From NCBI GenBank assembly GCA_006742785.1, contig AP019755.1:682001-746000 (forward strand): DNA of 64,000 bases, read 5' to 3'. A program made the position numbers and the translations under genes. The DNA comes from Nitrosomonas stercoris (GTDB lineage Bacteria; Pseudomonadota; Gammaproteobacteria; Burkholderiales; Nitrosomonadaceae). The number at the start of each line of letters is the position of its first letter. Within the stretch, counting starts at the first letter, position 1. The notes below the pieces were generated by a model. The model did no database searches, had not been told where the DNA came from, and was given only the letters and a program-made list of their open reading frames with translations. Below are positions 39,648 to 51,472 of this stretch, in pieces.

Positions 39648-39920
39648 ATGCCACTAAAAAACACAATAAAAGAATTTGCTGCATTTATGGGAGAGCAAGA
39701 ATCGGTACTTGATAGAGATTACCCTAGAGTAGCTGATCAAATAATATTGCTATGGGGTTATGCTGAACTCGCACTTTATTTAGACAAATTATTGGTCATA
39801 GAAAAAGGGCGCAGTCGAACAGGATTCTCGTTTGAAGCCATTCAAGAATTAGACAAACTAAAAGAGATTCACATATGTCAATCTCTTCATAGTAATCAAT
39901 TTTCTAAAAAAACAGGTTAA
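39648..39920 (+). CDS. Hypothetical protein, 90 residues
   Basis: Starts at ATG 39648 with AAAGGAG about 9 nt upstream; a TTG at 39639 is too close to the ribosome site. The product is mostly helical and charged (NTIKEFAAFMGEQESVLDR, DQIILLWGYAELALYLDKLL, FEAIQELDKLKEIH). No family recognised and no signal peptide. It lies between an IS630 element and the convergent ftsZ. Base composition is AT-rich compared with ftsZ, so it may be acquired. Confidence 0.65.
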   Translation: MPLKNTIKEFAAFMGEQESVLDRDYPRVADQIILLWGYAELALYLDKLLVIEKGRSRTGFSFEAIQELDKLKEIHICQSLHSNQFSKKTG

Positions 39921-39934
39921 TTTTCAGATTACTA

Positions 39935-39985
39935 TTTAGCCATAATCTGGATATTTTGCTAAGAACATCCCAATATATGGCTAAA
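39935..39985. repeat. 10-bp perfect inverted repeat between convergent genes
   Basis: TTTAGCCATA (39935-39944) and TATGGCTAAA (39976-39985) are perfect complements with a 31-base loop, between the 3' ends of the 90-residue gene and ftsZ. A second weaker stem (ATTAAAGATG with CATCTTAAT) lies at about 40003-40035 and may be the ftsZ terminator. Confidence 0.45.
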
Positions 39986-40031
39986 CAGTGGGTAACTACA
40001 GATTAAAGATGTCTCTTCATCGCCATCTTAA

Positions 40032-41177
40032 TTAATCTGCTTGTTTCCTAAGAAACGCTGGGATATCCATTGGATCCATGCCCGCTTGCTGCATCGCAGT
40101 GACTGCTGCATTTCTTCGACCAGTGCGCATCACGGCAGGCTCATCCACCTGATGAGCAGATGATCTATCATCTGTACCGGTGCGAGTATGAATGATGGTC
40201 ATGGGTCGCTGAGATTGCTGCATAACATTGCCCAACCCTGTTGCAACCAACGTGACTCGTAAATCTTCATTCATATTTTCGTCAATCACTGTTCCAACAA
40301 TAATAGTTGCATCTTCAGCAGTCATTTTCTTAACGATATCCATCACCTCTTGTACTTCACGCATTTTCATAGCTGAACTAGCAGTGATATTAACCAATAC
40401 ACCACGTGCACCAGTTAACGTAATTTCCTCAAGTAATGGACTGGCAACTGCTTCTTCTGCAGCCAAACGAGCACGATCGACTCCCTCTGCTACTGCAGAA
40501 CCCATCATGGCCATGCCCATTTCAGACATGACAGTTTTAACGTCTGCGAAGTCAACGTTAACCAAACCTGGACAATTGATCACTTCTGCAATACCAGCCA
40601 CAGCACCGTACAATACATCGTTGGCTGCTTTAAAAGCATCTAACATGCTAATGTCATTACCCAACACCTTCATTAACTTATCATTGGGAATCACAATAAG
40701 CGAATCCACATGCTCAGCCAATGCTTCCATTCCAACTTGTGCCGCTTTCAAACGCTTGCCTTCAAAAGAAAATGGTTTACTGACAACCGCCACTGTCAAA
40801 ATACCCATTTCCTTGGCAATCTGTGCCACGACAGGTGCCGCGCCTGTTCCCGTGCCTCCGCCCATTCCAGCTGTAATGAACAACATATCAGCACCTTGGA
40901 CAATTTCAGCAATATGATCGCGATCTTCCAGCGCCGCTTCCTTGCCAATTTCCGGATTGGCGCCTGCTCCCAATCCTTTGGTTACATTAGTACCCAGTTG
41001 TACGGAGGTTTGTGCGAGGTTCTTTTGCAATGCTTGTGCATCAGTGTTCATACAAATGAACTCAACCCCTTTTACCTCATTGAGAATCATGTGATCTACG
41101 GCATTACCACCACATCCGCCAACACCAATAACCTTGATGACAGCTTCCAATGATTCATTATTTGCGATCTCAAACAT
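40032..41177 (-). CDS. ftsZ: Cell division GTPase FtsZ
   Basis: 381 residues from the ATG at 41177, which has AGGAGAAAGG before it. Tubulin signature GGGTGTGAAPV, N-terminal IKVIGVGGCGGNAVDHM, synergy loop NVDFADVKTVM, and the C-terminal conserved peptide DPMDIPAFLRKQA that binds FtsA and ZipA. Forms the Z-ring. Last gene of the dcw cluster here; lpxC, its usual follower, is not present. Confidence 0.98.
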   Translation of the reverse strand: MFEIANNESLEAVIKVIGVGGCGGNAVDHMILNEVKGVEFICMNTDAQALQKNLAQTSVQLGTNVTKGLGAGANPEIGKEAALEDRDHIAEIVQGADMLFITAGMGGGTGTGAAPVVAQIAKEMGILTVAVVSKPFSFEGKRLKAAQVGMEALAEHVDSLIVIPNDKLMKVLGNDISMLDAFKAANDVLYGAVAGIAEVINCPGLVNVDFADVKTVMSEMGMAMMGSAVAEGVDRARLAAEEAVASPLLEEITLTGARGVLVNITASSAMKMREVQEVMDIVKKMTAEDATIIVGTVIDENMNEDLRVTLVATGLGNVMQQSQRPMTIIHTRTGTDDRSSAHQVDEPAVMRTGRRNAAVTAMQQAGMDPMDIPAFLRKQAD

Positions 41178-41245
41178 TACCTTTCTCCTATTGCGTGGTG
41201 AATTTTCAAACAATGTTCTGCTCGATAGAACATTTTTAAACTAAT

Positions 41246-42484
41246 TTAGAAATTTTCCTGGAACCAACTCTTCATTCTTTCAAAAATCTGCCTGGTAGAA
41301 CTACCATTCAGTTTCGCTTGGTAGTGATGTAAATGTGCCTCCATGCCAGTCATCACCAACCCTATCGCAGTGGAATAACGTGGTGTTCGCACAACATCTT
41401 CCAAACTACCGCTATAAGTTGGCAACCCAAGTCGCACAGGCATATGAAGAATTTCCTCTCCCAACTCAACCATGCCTAACATGGAACTGCTCCCGCCTGT
41501 AATAACAATACCTGACGAAAGCAATTGCTCGAATCCACTCCTCCTTAATTCCTCTTGAATCAATTCATAAATCTCTACTACACGTGGCTCGATAAATTCG
41601 GCCAAGCCTTGTCGCGACAATGAACGCGTACCGCGATTACCAACCTCCGGTATTTCGACCATCTCACGAATATCTGCCAATGTACGTAAAGCAGTGCCAT
41701 AGCGACATTTGATATCTTCTGCATCTTTTGTGGGAGTACGTAATGCCACCGCAATATCGTTAGTAATCTGATCGCCGGCCACTGGAATAACCGCAGTGTG
41801 GCGAATGGATCCATCAGTAAACACCGCGATATCAGTCGTACCCCCTCCGATATCTACCAAACAAACCCCTAAATCTTTTTCATCTTCTGATAAAACAGCT
41901 GTGGCCGAAGCAAGCGGCTGCAAAACAAGGCCATACGCCTCCAGTCCACAACGATTAATGCACTTAATAATATTTTGGGCTGCAGATACTGCTCCTGTGA
42001 CAATATGCACTTTGACTTCCAGTCGAATGCCACTCATCCCAACCGGTTCACGTACATCTTCCTGACCATCAATGATGAATCCCTGTTGCAGAGTATGTAA
42101 CACCTGTTGATCTGTAGGAATATTGACAGCTTCTGCGGTCTCCATCACTTTATCTACATCTGCTTGGGTCACTTCCTCGCCTTTAATTGCTACCATGCCA
42201 TGCGAATTAAAGCTCTTGATATGACTTCCGGCGATTCCGGCATGTACCTCACTAATCTGGCAGCCAGACATTAGCGCGGCTTCTTCAAGCGCGCGCTGAA
42301 TGGTATTAACCGTTGCTTCAATATTAACCACTACGCCTTTTTTTAAACCTCGTGACGGATGGCTACCTAAACCAATAATCTCAAATCCGCCCTCAGGCTT
42401 AGTTTCAGCAATGATGGCTACGATTTTCGATGTGCCGATATCAAGACCGACAATTAGGTCCTTGCCTTCCTTGACTTTACTCAT
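41246..42484 (-). CDS. ftsA: Actin-like division protein FtsA
   Basis: 412 residues. Actin-fold motifs: VGLDIGTSKIVAII (phosphate 1), LVDIGGGTTDIAVF (phosphate 2) and GIVITGGSSSM (adenosine). The amphipathic C-terminal tail (IFERMKSWFQENF) is the membrane-targeting sequence. Tethers FtsZ to the membrane. 68 bp before ftsZ. Confidence 0.97.
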   Translation of the reverse strand: MSKVKEGKDLIVGLDIGTSKIVAIIAETKPEGGFEIIGLGSHPSRGLKKGVVVNIEATVNTIQRALEEAALMSGCQISEVHAGIAGSHIKSFNSHGMVAIKGEEVTQADVDKVMETAEAVNIPTDQQVLHTLQQGFIIDGQEDVREPVGMSGIRLEVKVHIVTGAVSAAQNIIKCINRCGLEAYGLVLQPLASATAVLSEDEKDLGVCLVDIGGGTTDIAVFTDGSIRHTAVIPVAGDQITNDIAVALRTPTKDAEDIKCRYGTALRTLADIREMVEIPEVGNRGTRSLSRQGLAEFIEPRVVEIYELIQEELRRSGFEQLLSSGIVITGGSSSMLGMVELGEEILHMPVRLGLPTYSGSLEDVVRTPRYSTAIGLVMTGMEAHLHHYQAKLNGSSTRQIFERMKSWFQENF

Positions 42485-42546
42485 TTGAAAATCTCCCTGC
42501 TTTCATAGTTATGATGCTCTGTTTATCTTGAATCGAATCTATTCAC

Positions 42547-43275
42547 TTAATGTATGCGAACAGCAAACCCGTTCGAGTAACGTAAATCCACATAAGCTGA
42601 ATCAGCATACGCTTGCATATCTTCGTTATGCTGCATGTGAACTGCTACATAACGCTGTAAGCGATGCTTTATCTGTTTTTTTCCCAACTTGAGCCAAATA
42701 CCAGTATCCAGTCGTATATGCCATGCATGACGTGGCGTTAACGCAATTTCTGTAATCGAATAGCCGGTTGGTCGCAATAACCTGCTAAACACATGATATT
42801 GTTGCGTAATCAGCTGACTGCTCTTAGCTGGTCCCGTAAAAATTGGTAGCGCTGTATTCTCTACAGCTGCATGAAATACTTCACCCTTGGTATTCACCAG
42901 TGCTGTTTCACCCCAATATGCAAATGGTTTATGTTCTTCAAACAATATATTCAATGCGGGTGGCCAATCACGAGAAATCTCGACTGATCGCATCCATGGC
43001 AATTCCATAAAAGCTTTTTTCAGGCGCTTCAAATCAATCAGCATAAAATTCCCATATGCCAGATTGTGCACAATCTGCTCAACCTGATTTCGAGTAATAT
43101 GTGTCAACTGCTTCCTGTTGCTAGCCTGACTATCCATTACCTCTACTCGTACTTGTTGCAACCAAAAAAATGGTGATGCCATAACTCTAATGCCAATTAC
43201 ATATATAACCGCAAATACAACTCCAGCTATTAATACGTTACTCAGAAAGTTTAAAGATCGATGATTGTTCCACAT
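42547..43275 (-). CDS. ftsQ: Divisome protein FtsQ
   Basis: 242 residues. One N-terminal membrane helix (LSNVLIAGVVFAVIYVIG), then the POTRA domain (FWLQQVRVEV, MLIDLKRLKKAFMELPWMRSV) and the beta-domain ending YVDLRYSNGFAVRI. Bitopic protein linking early and late divisome parts. Between ddl and ftsA as usual. Confidence 0.94.
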   Translation of the reverse strand: MWNNHRSLNFLSNVLIAGVVFAVIYVIGIRVMASPFFWLQQVRVEVMDSQASNRKQLTHITRNQVEQIVHNLAYGNFMLIDLKRLKKAFMELPWMRSVEISRDWPPALNILFEEHKPFAYWGETALVNTKGEVFHAAVENTALPIFTGPAKSSQLITQQYHVFSRLLRPTGYSITEIALTPRHAWHIRLDTGIWLKLGKKQIKHRLQRYVAVHMQHNEDMQAYADSAYVDLRYSNGFAVRIH

Positions 43276-43292
43276 ATACTTTGGCTATCACC

Positions 43293-44243
43293 TCAACTTG
43301 ACTCCGCTTTTTCTGACCGCTGCTCAATATGCACACGACTTAATTGCAAAATCTTTATCACAAGCTCATCAAAAGCAATACCAGCAGCTTGGGCGGCCAT
43401 CGGTACCAGGCTATGATCAGTCATCCCTGGTGAGGTATTCGTCTCAAGAAAAAAGGGACGTTCCTCTTTATCTAGAATAAGATCCACCCTACCCCATCCT
43501 GCGCATCCTAGTATTTGATGTGCAGATAAAGCTTGCTCCTGTATACGAGTTGTCAATGTTTCCGACAAACCACTTGGACAAGTGTAGCGCGTGTTATCAG
43601 AAAAATACTTCGCCTGATAATCATACAAACCATCTGTTACATCGATCCGCACCAAGGGAAGTGGCACATCGTCCAAAATAGCTGCAGTAAGCTCAATACC
43701 TTGAATAAATTGCTCTGCCATGACAAATGGATCGTATTGTACGGCAACCTCATATGCTGATTGTATATCTTCTACACGATTTACCTTACTCAACCCAATT
43801 GTTGAACCTTCTCGCACGGGCTTAATAATAAGCGGCAATCCCAATCGGTCAGCCACCTCTTGGAAATTACTATCTGCATTCAGCATCACATAATCAGGTG
43901 TGCTAATAGCCGCCGTTTGCCAGATCATTTTTGTACGCCATTTATCCATCGCCAATGCACTGGCAAGAATGCCGCTACCGGTGTAAGGCAAATTCATTAG
44001 CTCTAATGCGCCTTGCACAGAGCCATCTTCACCGTAACAACCATGTAACGTAATAAATGTCCGATCAAAACCCTGTGTCAGCAGATTTTCCAAGGGTTGC
44101 TCACTCGGATCAAAAGCATGCGCATCAATTTGATTGCGCTGTAAAGCTGCCAACACCGCTTGACCGCTTTTCAGTGAAATCTCGCGCTCAGCCGAACGTC
44201 CGCCCATTAACACCGCCACTTTTCCAAAATCATGTTTATTCAT
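43293..44243 (-). CDS. ddl: D-alanine--D-alanine ligase
   Basis: 316 residues from the ATG at 44243, which follows CAGGAAAAAATC; a TTG at 44267 is in frame. ATP-grasp motifs: [51 protein letters not shown] and [17 protein letters not shown]. Makes the dipeptide substrate of MurF. Overlaps murB by 8 bp. Confidence 0.96.
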   Translation of the reverse strand: MNKHDFGKVAVLMGGRSAEREISLKSGQAVLAALQRNQIDAHAFDPSEQPLENLLTQGFDRTFITLHGCYGEDGSVQGALELMNLPYTGSGILASALAMDKWRTKMIWQTAAISTPDYVMLNADSNFQEVADRLGLPLIIKPVREGSTIGLSKVNRVEDIQSAYEVAVQYDPFVMAEQFIQGIELTAAILDDVPLPLVRIDVTDGLYDYQAKYFSDNTRYTCPSGLSETLTTRIQEQALSAHQILGCAGWGRVDLILDKEERPFFLETNTSPGMTDHSLVPMAAQAAGIAFDELVIKILQLSRVHIEQRSEKAESS

Positions 44244-45249
44244 GATTTTTTCCTGCGTGTTGTCCAATGATGCGCACTTCTTTTATCAGATTAATGCCTG
44301 TTTTCTGATAAACAGTTGTTTGTATCGTGTCGATAATCGTTTCAATTTCAGTTGCAGTAGCCTGTCCACAGTTATTGATGAAATTAGCATGCAACGTGGA
44401 AACCACTGCGTCACCAATGCGAAATCCCTTCAAACCACATTGTTCAATCAAGCGCGCAGCATAGTCGCCAGGTGGATTACGAAAAACAGATCCAGCACTT
44501 GGGAAATTCAATGGCTGCGCTTTAATACGCGAACTCAATAAGGTTTTAATTGCTTGGCGCGCAGATTCCTGTTGGCCCGCATGAAATCTGAACCATCCAC
44601 CGACAAACCAGTTATCCGGTGTTTCAGATAGAGCAGCGGCACGTAACTCAACTTGTCGATAAGCGATATGATAGTTTTCGGGTGTTCGCTCATGTAGCAT
44701 GCCATTACGATCAATGAGCTGGACACGCTCTACCCATTGCCAGGTTTCCGAGCCATAACATCCTGCATTCATGGCTAATGCGCCTCCTACCGTTCCAGGA
44801 ATACCTGCCAAAAATTCTGCGCCGGTTAAGTGTTGTGAAGCAGCAAATCTGGCTAATTTTGCACAAGATATGCCTGCCCCTGCATAAACCACACCACCAT
44901 ATTCATCTTGTTCAACCAACAACAAATCATTCAACTTAGCATGCAATGAGACAATTGCTCCTGGGAATCCCCCATCCCGCACAAGCAAATTACTGCCTAA
45001 ACCAATCATCACAATAGGTTCTGTTTGCGGCCAAAGCTGCAAAAATGTTTTGAGATCTTCCAAATCAGCCGGTTGGTAAAAATAAGCTGCTTGACCACCA
45101 GCTCGCCAGGAAACATGGCGCGCCATGGATTCATGCTGGCGTAATTTTCCACGTGATCGGGACACATCAATGGCTGGTGCACGATGCTGCATCCTCGTAA
45201 TATCCATATCCGTATTGATCAACGATAGATTGTCCGATCCCAATTGCAT
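44236..45249 (-). CDS. murB: UDP-N-acetylenolpyruvoylglucosamine reductase
   Basis: 337 residues. FAD-binding features [14 protein letters not shown] and [18 protein letters not shown]; late catalytic region [19 protein letters not shown] and [13 protein letters not shown]. Uses NADPH to form UDP-MurNAc. The N-terminus has about 35 extra residues; an internal start is conceivable, but the upstream ATG has AGG at a usable distance and lies 6 bp after murC. Confidence 0.94.
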   Translation of the reverse strand: MQLGSDNLSLINTDMDITRMQHRAPAIDVSRSRGKLRQHESMARHVSWRAGGQAAYFYQPADLEDLKTFLQLWPQTEPIVMIGLGSNLLVRDGGFPGAIVSLHAKLNDLLLVEQDEYGGVVYAGAGISCAKLARFAASQHLTGAEFLAGIPGTVGGALAMNAGCYGSETWQWVERVQLIDRNGMLHERTPENYHIAYRQVELRAAALSETPDNWFVGGWFRFHAGQQESARQAIKTLLSSRIKAQPLNFPSAGSVFRNPPGDYAARLIEQCGLKGFRIGDAVVSTLHANFINNCGQATATEIETIIDTIQTTVYQKTGINLIKEVRIIGQHAGKNHE

Positions 45250-45255
45250 AACTAG

Positions 45256-46677
45256 CTAACCTGCCACCAATGTTAACTTCACTGCCATAGCTGCCAACTC
45301 GGAAGCCACCTTACCAATTGATCCGGCTCCCATGACAAGCACAACATCCCCATCTTGCACCACCGTGTCTACCGCAGAGGGTAGTTCGCTAACATGCTCA
45401 ATATAAATAGGCTCAACTTTGCCCTTGACTCGAATTGACCATGCCAGCGCTTTACTATCCGCAGAAGCAACAGGTTCTTCACCTGCTGAATACACTTCTG
45501 TTAGCAATAACACATCCGTAGCAGACAACACCCGAACAAAATCCTCATAGAGATCACGTGTACGACTGTAACGATGTGGTTGAAACACCAAAACCAGACG
45601 TCGACCAGGAAAGGCGTTACGCACAGCTGCCATCGTGACCGCAATTTCAGCGGGGTGATGGCCATAATCATCGATGAGCGCAAACGTTCTCCGGCCAGGC
45701 AAACATAGTTCACCATATTGTTGGAAACGTCGATCCACTCCCTCAAAAGTTGCTAAAGCTCGCACAATTGCCTCATCAGGAATATTTAGTTCACTGCCAA
45801 TTGCAATTGCTGCCAATGCATTCAGAACATTGTGTTCCCCAGGAAGGTTCAGCGTAATATTCAGTGTGCGCGCAGAGCCATTAAAACCAACGTGAGCACA
45901 AAAATGCATCTTGCATTGATCATGGTGAATATCTGTTGCGCGCACCAGTGCGTTTTCACTAGCAATACCATACGTAATCACCTGTTTAGACAGCTTTGGC
46001 ATAATGGTGCGCACATGTGGATCATCCGCACACAACACCGCCACACCATAAAAAGGCAAATGTTCGATGAAATCAATAAAAGCCTGCTCAAGCTGACTAA
46101 AGTCCTGCTTATAAGTCCCCATGTGATCTGCATCGATGTTGGTCACGACAGTCAACACCGGCTGCAAATTAAGAAACGAGCTGTCTGATTCATCTGCCTC
46201 AACTACGATGAATTCCCCTTTACCTAGTTTGGCATGACTATCCACTGTTTTGAGTCTGCCTCCTATGACAAAAGTCGGATCCATCCCTGCTTCTGCTAAC
46301 ACACTGGCTACTAGACTGGTGGTGGTAGTTTTACCATGGGTACCAGCAATGGCTATTCCCTTATGCAATCGCATCAACTCTGCCAACATGACCGCGCGCG
46401 GCACAACCGGTATCCGGCGTTCACGTGCTGCCAAAACTTCCGGGTTATCAGATGGAATCGCCGTCGAAACCACCACCACATTTGCTGATTGAATATTTTC
46501 AGCTGCATGTGAGCTATAGATAGTTGCCCCTAGATGCTGCAAACGCTCAGTAGTCGCATTACGATTCAGATCCGAGCCGCTAATCTGATATCCCTGATTG
46601 ATTAATACTTCCGCAATTCCTCCCATACCTGAACCGCCAATGCCCACAAAATGGATATGTTTGATCTTATGTTTCAT
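45256..46677 (-). CDS. murC: UDP-N-acetylmuramate--L-alanine ligase
   Basis: 473 residues. Mur-ligase order: N-terminal [21 protein letters not shown] loop [22 protein letters not shown], central [13 protein letters not shown] and [13 protein letters not shown]. Adds L-Ala to UDP-MurNAc. Overlaps murG by 4 bp. Confidence 0.97.
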   Translation of the reverse strand: MKHKIKHIHFVGIGGSGMGGIAEVLINQGYQISGSDLNRNATTERLQHLGATIYSSHAAENIQSANVVVVSTAIPSDNPEVLAARERRIPVVPRAVMLAELMRLHKGIAIAGTHGKTTTTSLVASVLAEAGMDPTFVIGGRLKTVDSHAKLGKGEFIVVEADESDSSFLNLQPVLTVVTNIDADHMGTYKQDFSQLEQAFIDFIEHLPFYGVAVLCADDPHVRTIMPKLSKQVITYGIASENALVRATDIHHDQCKMHFCAHVGFNGSARTLNITLNLPGEHNVLNALAAIAIGSELNIPDEAIVRALATFEGVDRRFQQYGELCLPGRRTFALIDDYGHHPAEIAVTMAAVRNAFPGRRLVLVFQPHRYSRTRDLYEDFVRVLSATDVLLLTEVYSAGEEPVASADSKALAWSIRVKGKVEPIYIEHVSELPSAVDTVVQDGDVVLVMGAGSIGKVASELAAMAVKLTLVAG

Positions 46678-47756
46678 ATATTTACCTTGCTAAATTGCTG
46701 ACAAGCTGCGACGACACTTTGTGTTGCAGCTGGTAAAGCCAGTTTGCGTGCATTGATTGCCATTGTTTGTAATTTTTCGCGCGTACATGCTCTTAGCCAG
46801 TGCGCTAACGCATCAGCAGTTAACTCGGATTGTGGCCACAAAACAGCGGCATTACCCTCACTCAAAAAACGCGCATTGGCAGTTTGATGATCATCTACTG
46901 CATAAGGATAGGGCACTAAAATACTGGCGATGCCTGCGGCAGCTAGCTCAGAAACGGTAAGTGCGCCAGCACGACAAATCACCAGATCACTTGTTGCGTA
47001 ATACAAAGCCATGTCTTCAATAAACGCCAACAAATTACCAGTAACACCATACTGTGCATAAGTCTGCTGCAACGTTGCCAGATGCACCTTCCCAGATTGA
47101 TGAGTCACGATCGGACGCTCATTTTCCGGAATCATGCTTAAAGCATGCGGCAACACGGTATTGAGTGCTTGTGCACCAAGGCTGCCACCCACAACCAAAA
47201 TTTTTAGTTGGTCTGTTCGTTGGTTGTAACGAAGTTCCGGAGCGGATAGCTGCACAATCTCTGTTCGAATTGGATTACCAGTTACCTGCACCTTATTTTT
47301 TTGATCCTGAATCGCACCAGGAAAAGCGAGTAAAACACGCTTGGCAAGTTTAGCTAGCACTCGGTTAGTTAATCCCGCAATTCTATTTTGTTCATGAATC
47401 AACAATGGTTTTCCAGAAAAAAATGCCATAATTCCACCAGGCAACGCTGGATATCCTCCCATCCCTAATACCACCTGCGGTCGTCGACGCTGTAAAATCC
47501 GCAAACTTTGCCAGCAAGCTTTTACCAATCTCCAAGGAAGTAGCAAATAACTCATCACTTTTTTGCCACGCAATCCAGAAAAATCAATCAATTCAAGAGT
47601 AAAACCATGTTGAGGGACTAATGTAGTTTCCATGCCATTACGCGTCCCCAGCCACACCACTTGCCAACCCAGGTTTTGCATTGCATGCGCCACTGCAAGC
47701 CCCGGAAAAACATGTCCACCGGTTCCTCCTGCCATGATCATAATCGTGTTACGCAA
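46674..47756 (-). CDS. murG: Lipid II synthase MurG (undecaprenyl-PP-MurNAc-pentapeptide GlcNAc transferase)
   Basis: 360 residues from a TTG at 47756, supported by GAGG nine bases upstream and by the usual N-terminus ([21 protein letters not shown]). GT-B features: [41 protein letters not shown] and [14 protein letters not shown]. Peripheral inner-membrane enzyme. Confidence 0.96.
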   Translation of the reverse strand: MRNTIMIMAGGTGGHVFPGLAVAHAMQNLGWQVVWLGTRNGMETTLVPQHGFTLELIDFSGLRGKKVMSYLLLPWRLVKACWQSLRILQRRRPQVVLGMGGYPALPGGIMAFFSGKPLLIHEQNRIAGLTNRVLAKLAKRVLLAFPGAIQDQKNKVQVTGNPIRTEIVQLSAPELRYNQRTDQLKILVVGGSLGAQALNTVLPHALSMIPENERPIVTHQSGKVHLATLQQTYAQYGVTGNLLAFIEDMALYYATSDLVICRAGALTVSELAAAGIASILVPYPYAVDDHQTANARFLSEGNAAVLWPQSELTADALAHWLRACTREKLQTMAINARKLALPAATQSVVAACQQFSKVNI

Positions 47757-47806
47757 GTGAGGTATCCTCTAATAAACATGTGTGATTAATTGAATGATTA
47801 GGTGCC

Positions 47807-48964
47807 TCATACACTAAACCCTCTACGCCTTTGCCGATTCTCCCAGTCGACTCGTAACAATATGGCAATTGTTATGCAGCTAATCACAATGCTGCTGCCG
47901 CCATAACTCATGAATGGCAATGTCAAACCTTTCGTCGGCACTATCCCCATGTTGACGCCCATATTGATAAAAGCCTGCGTCGCTAACCACACACCGATTC
48001 CTTGCGCCACTAATGCCCCAAATTGATCTTCCAAGATAGCCGCGCCACGGCCGATTCTGAAGGCGCGAATCAACAAAAAAGAAAATAATGCGATAATTGT
48101 TGCTACGCCAACAAACCCAAACTCTTCTGCCAACACGGCAAACATAAAATCTGTATGCGCCTCGGGCAGATAATTTAACTTCTCAACACTGCCTCCCAAA
48201 CCAACCCCCCACCATTCACCCAATCCGAATGCCATCAGCGCGTGCGTCAGTTGATAACCCTTATCAAATGGATCTCCCCATGGATCCAAAGTAGCCAGGA
48301 GCCGATCGAGCCGATAAGACTTGGTCATAATCAGAGTCACAAACAATGTTGGCATGGCGAAAAACAGCCCAAGTAATATTTTTAAATTCATTCCGCCAAT
48401 AAACATAATGGCTGAAACAACAAGCACTATTACAATCATCGCGCCATAATCTGGCTCTCCCAGTAACAGCAGGGAAACCACACCTAGCAGTAGCAGTATG
48501 GGAAAAAAACCCTTGCTAAAATGATCTTTGTGAATATTTTTACGTACCACATAATCTGCAGCAAACAGCAGAATAAGCAGCTTCATTAGCTCGGAAGGTT
48601 GAAAATTAAATACTACTAGCGGCAACCAACGACGACTGCCATTAACTTCCAAACCAATACCAGGAATCAATACAATCAGCAGCAACACCAACCCTATTAT
48701 GAGCAGGTAAGGGGAGCAAACCCGCCATTGGCGCAGTGAAATCCGAAAAGCTGCCATGCCAGCCATTGCGCCCAATATAATTGCAAATATTTGCCTGATG
48801 AGAAAATAATAAATATTGTTCTCACCATATTTTGATTCAGCAACCGCAATGGATGCGGAATACACCATAATCAATCCTAATCCCAGCAACAATAAAACAG
48901 CTGAAAGCAAATACCAATCCAGTTCCAGTTGCGGCGATTGATGATGGGTGACTGTTGAGCTCAT
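47807..48964 (-). CDS. ftsW: SEDS-family peptidoglycan polymerase FtsW
   Basis: About 385 residues from the ATG at 48964, 7 bp after murD; a longer frame to 49120 would overlap murD deeply and is rejected. Around ten membrane helices. Family marks are MVYSASIAVAES, GIGLEVNGSRRWL, AHTDFMFAVLAEEFGFVG and GLTLPFMSYGGSSIV near the end. Polymerises septal glycan with FtsI. Confidence 0.95.
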   Translation of the reverse strand: MSSTVTHHQSPQLELDWYLLSAVLLLLGLGLIMVYSASIAVAESKYGENNIYYFLIRQIFAIILGAMAGMAAFRISLRQWRVCSPYLLIIGLVLLLIVLIPGIGLEVNGSRRWLPLVVFNFQPSELMKLLILLFAADYVVRKNIHKDHFSKGFFPILLLLGVVSLLLLGEPDYGAMIVIVLVVSAIMFIGGMNLKILLGLFFAMPTLFVTLIMTKSYRLDRLLATLDPWGDPFDKGYQLTHALMAFGLGEWWGVGLGGSVEKLNYLPEAHTDFMFAVLAEEFGFVGVATIIALFSFLLIRAFRIGRGAAILEDQFGALVAQGIGVWLATQAFINMGVNMGIVPTKGLTLPFMSYGGSSIVISCITIAILLRVDWENRQRRRGFSV

Positions 48965-48971
48965 CGTATTG

Positions 48972-50384
48972 TCAATGGCATGTTTGTGTTGAATATACAA
49001 ATTGTTGCTCAATTCTCTGAACACCAGCCACAAATGCCTTGGCACGATGAATATAGTTATCAAACATATCCAGACTAGCGCAAGCTGGAGAAAGCAGCAC
49101 GATATCCCCCTGTTTCGCAAGCAAAAAACTTAATTGAACCGCTTCATCCATGTTTGCTACATGATGTATGGGTACATCACATCCTTGGATTGTTTGTGCA
49201 ATCTTGTCAGCGTCTCTTCCCAACAATACGATGCTGCGTGCATGTTCACTGACAGGTTGTATCAGCGGTGAGAAATCCTGTCCTTTACCATCCCCACCCG
49301 CAATCAAAATAACATTCCTGCGAAAACTATTTAATGCTGCAACTGCAGAGCCCACGTTGGTGCTTTTAGAATCATCATAAAAAATCACTCCATTAAACTT
49401 GGCTACTTTCTGCATGCGATGCGGCAATCCTTTGAAAGCATGCAAGGCTTGCAACAATGGCTCAAAGGGCAAGTCAATCGCCCGACACAATGCCAACGCC
49501 GCTAATGCATTAGCTGCATTATGCAAACCTGCAACAGCTAACTCACTCAACTTCATCAAATAAGTATTGCCTTGTGCCAGACACAACCCTGTCCCATTGG
49601 GTGATATACCAAATTCATCATCAAATGCCGGCGCAGATAAACCAAAGGTAAGATATTTACCGTTTTCATCACACATTGCATACACTCGCGCATCATCTCG
49701 ATTCAGCACCCGTACACAGCGATCGGATGAATCGGGAAATATTCGCATTTTCGCAGCCACATAATCTTCAATCGTGTGATAGCGATCCAGATGATCTTCA
49801 CTAATATTCAATATGGTGGCAGCATCCGACCGTAAACTACGAGTTGTTTCTAGTTGAAAACTGGACAATTCCAGCACCCACAAACGTGGCCATTTTCCTG
49901 TATTGATACGCAGCATCAGCGCATCTAATGCGGCCAAGCCAATATTACCTGCCACCTCAACATCCCACCCAGCCTGTTTAACCATCGCCCCTACCATAGT
50001 CGTCACAGTAGTTTTTCCATTGGAACCGGTAATCGCCAGGATTTTTGTATCTTGCGGCGCATATTGCTCCAGCGCCTCAGCAAATAATTCGATATCGCCA
50101 GTGACGGGTATAGCTTGCTGTAACGCCATTTGTACAAGTGGTTCAGCCATTGCCACACCAGGACTAAGCGCAACCACATCTATTCCTGCAAGCAATTCTG
50201 GTTTTAATGCACCGCAAACAATGGCTTCATGCGCAATCAATTGTTGAAACAGCTCGATATTAGGTGGGGCCGTACGCGTATCTGCCACGGATACACGTGC
50301 ACCGATGCGGGAAAGCCACTTGACCATAGAAAGGCCAGTTTTTCCCATTCCTAGAACTAACACATTTTTGCCAGCGTAATTCAT
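48972..50384 (-). CDS. murD: UDP-N-acetylmuramoylalanine--D-glutamate ligase
   Basis: 470 residues from the ATG at 50384, which forms an ATGA overlap with the mraY stop; an in-frame codon at 50438 is less likely. [20 protein letters not shown] opens the protein, then [37 protein letters not shown] and [12 protein letters not shown]. Adds D-Glu to UDP-MurNAc-L-Ala. Confidence 0.97.
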   Translation of the reverse strand: MNYAGKNVLVLGMGKTGLSMVKWLSRIGARVSVADTRTAPPNIELFQQLIAHEAIVCGALKPELLAGIDVVALSPGVAMAEPLVQMALQQAIPVTGDIELFAEALEQYAPQDTKILAITGSNGKTTVTTMVGAMVKQAGWDVEVAGNIGLAALDALMLRINTGKWPRLWVLELSSFQLETTRSLRSDAATILNISEDHLDRYHTIEDYVAAKMRIFPDSSDRCVRVLNRDDARVYAMCDENGKYLTFGLSAPAFDDEFGISPNGTGLCLAQGNTYLMKLSELAVAGLHNAANALAALALCRAIDLPFEPLLQALHAFKGLPHRMQKVAKFNGVIFYDDSKSTNVGSAVAALNSFRRNVILIAGGDGKGQDFSPLIQPVSEHARSIVLLGRDADKIAQTIQGCDVPIHHVANMDEAVQLSFLLAKQGDIVLLSPACASLDMFDNYIHRAKAFVAGVQRIEQQFVYSTQTCH

Positions 50385-51466
50385 CGCAATTTCAATGTTG
50401 ACAAGCCGATCAATACCAAAATGATGGTAATAATCCAAAATCGCACCACCACCTGATTTTCCTTCCAGCCTTTCAGTTCATAATGGTGGTGCAGGGGAGC
50501 CATTCGAAAAACGCGTCGACCAAACAACTTAAAAGAAGCCACCTGGATCATCACAGAAAGTGCTTCCATTACAAACACGCCTCCCATGATCATCAACACA
50601 ATTTCTTGGCGCACAATCACTGTAATAACACCCAATGCCGCTCCTAACGCCAGTGCGCCAACATCTCCCATAAATACTTCTGCCGGATTGGCGTTAAACC
50701 ATAAAAATGCCAATCCTGCTCCAGCCAGTGCACCACAGAAGACAGCCAATTCACCCGCATTGGGAATATGGGGAATACCAAGATACTTAGCAAATATGGC
50801 ATGGCCAGCGACATACGCAAAAATGGCCAACGCACCACTAATCATGACAGTAGGCATAATGGCCAAGCCATCCAATCCATCAGTCAGATTAACTGCGTTG
50901 CTGCAACCAACAATAACCAGATAGGTCAGTACAATGAAGAAAAACGTGCCCAATGGAATAACAATTTCCTTGAAAAATGGCACAATCATGTCAGTGTGTT
51001 GTGGCAACTCGGCGGTTATAGCAAGATACCCAGCCACAAGTAATGCAATAATCGATTGCCAGAAAAACTTGGTTGCTGCAGAAATTCCTTTGGAATTATG
51101 TTGCGTCACCTTGCGATAATCATCTACCCAGCCGATTGCACCAAATCCCAACGTAGTAAGCAACACCAGCCAAATATAGTGATTGCTTAAATCTGCCCAT
51201 AGCAGTGTAGTAATCAGCGCCGCCATTAAAATCAACGCGCCGCCCATAGTGGGTGTACCTGCTTTTGCCAAATGTGATTGAGGGCCATCATCACGCACTG
51301 ATTGACCCACTTTGTGTGCAGTCAAGCTGCGAATCATCATTGGTCCAATCAAAAAAGAGATACTCAATGCAGTTAGTGCCGCCAGCATGGTGCGCAATGT
51401 AATGTAACCAAATACATTGAAAGCACGGATATCTTCTGCCATCCACTGAGAAATTATCAATAGCAT
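50381..51466 (-). CDS. mraY: Phospho-MurNAc-pentapeptide transferase MraY
   Basis: 361 residues, ten membrane helices. Signatures: [29 protein letters not shown] with the conserved Asp pair, [13 protein letters not shown] and [12 protein letters not shown] with the HHH motif. Makes lipid I from undecaprenyl phosphate. Translationally coupled to murD. Confidence 0.97.
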   Translation of the reverse strand: MLLIISQWMAEDIRAFNVFGYITLRTMLAALTALSISFLIGPMMIRSLTAHKVGQSVRDDGPQSHLAKAGTPTMGGALILMAALITTLLWADLSNHYIWLVLLTTLGFGAIGWVDDYRKVTQHNSKGISAATKFFWQSIIALLVAGYLAITAELPQHTDMIVPFFKEIVIPLGTFFFIVLTYLVIVGCSNAVNLTDGLDGLAIMPTVMISGALAIFAYVAGHAIFAKYLGIPHIPNAGELAVFCGALAGAGLAFLWFNANPAEVFMGDVGALALGAALGVITVIVRQEIVLMIMGGVFVMEALSVMIQVASFKLFGRRVFRMAPLHHHYELKGWKENQVVVRFWIITIILVLIGLSTLKLR

Positions 51467-51472
51467 CTACGA

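Noticed and set aside
48965-49120. N-terminal extension of FtsW by 52 codons
   Set aside because: It would overlap the murD coding end by about 150 bp and has no FtsW-like sequence; the ATG at 48964 fits the family.
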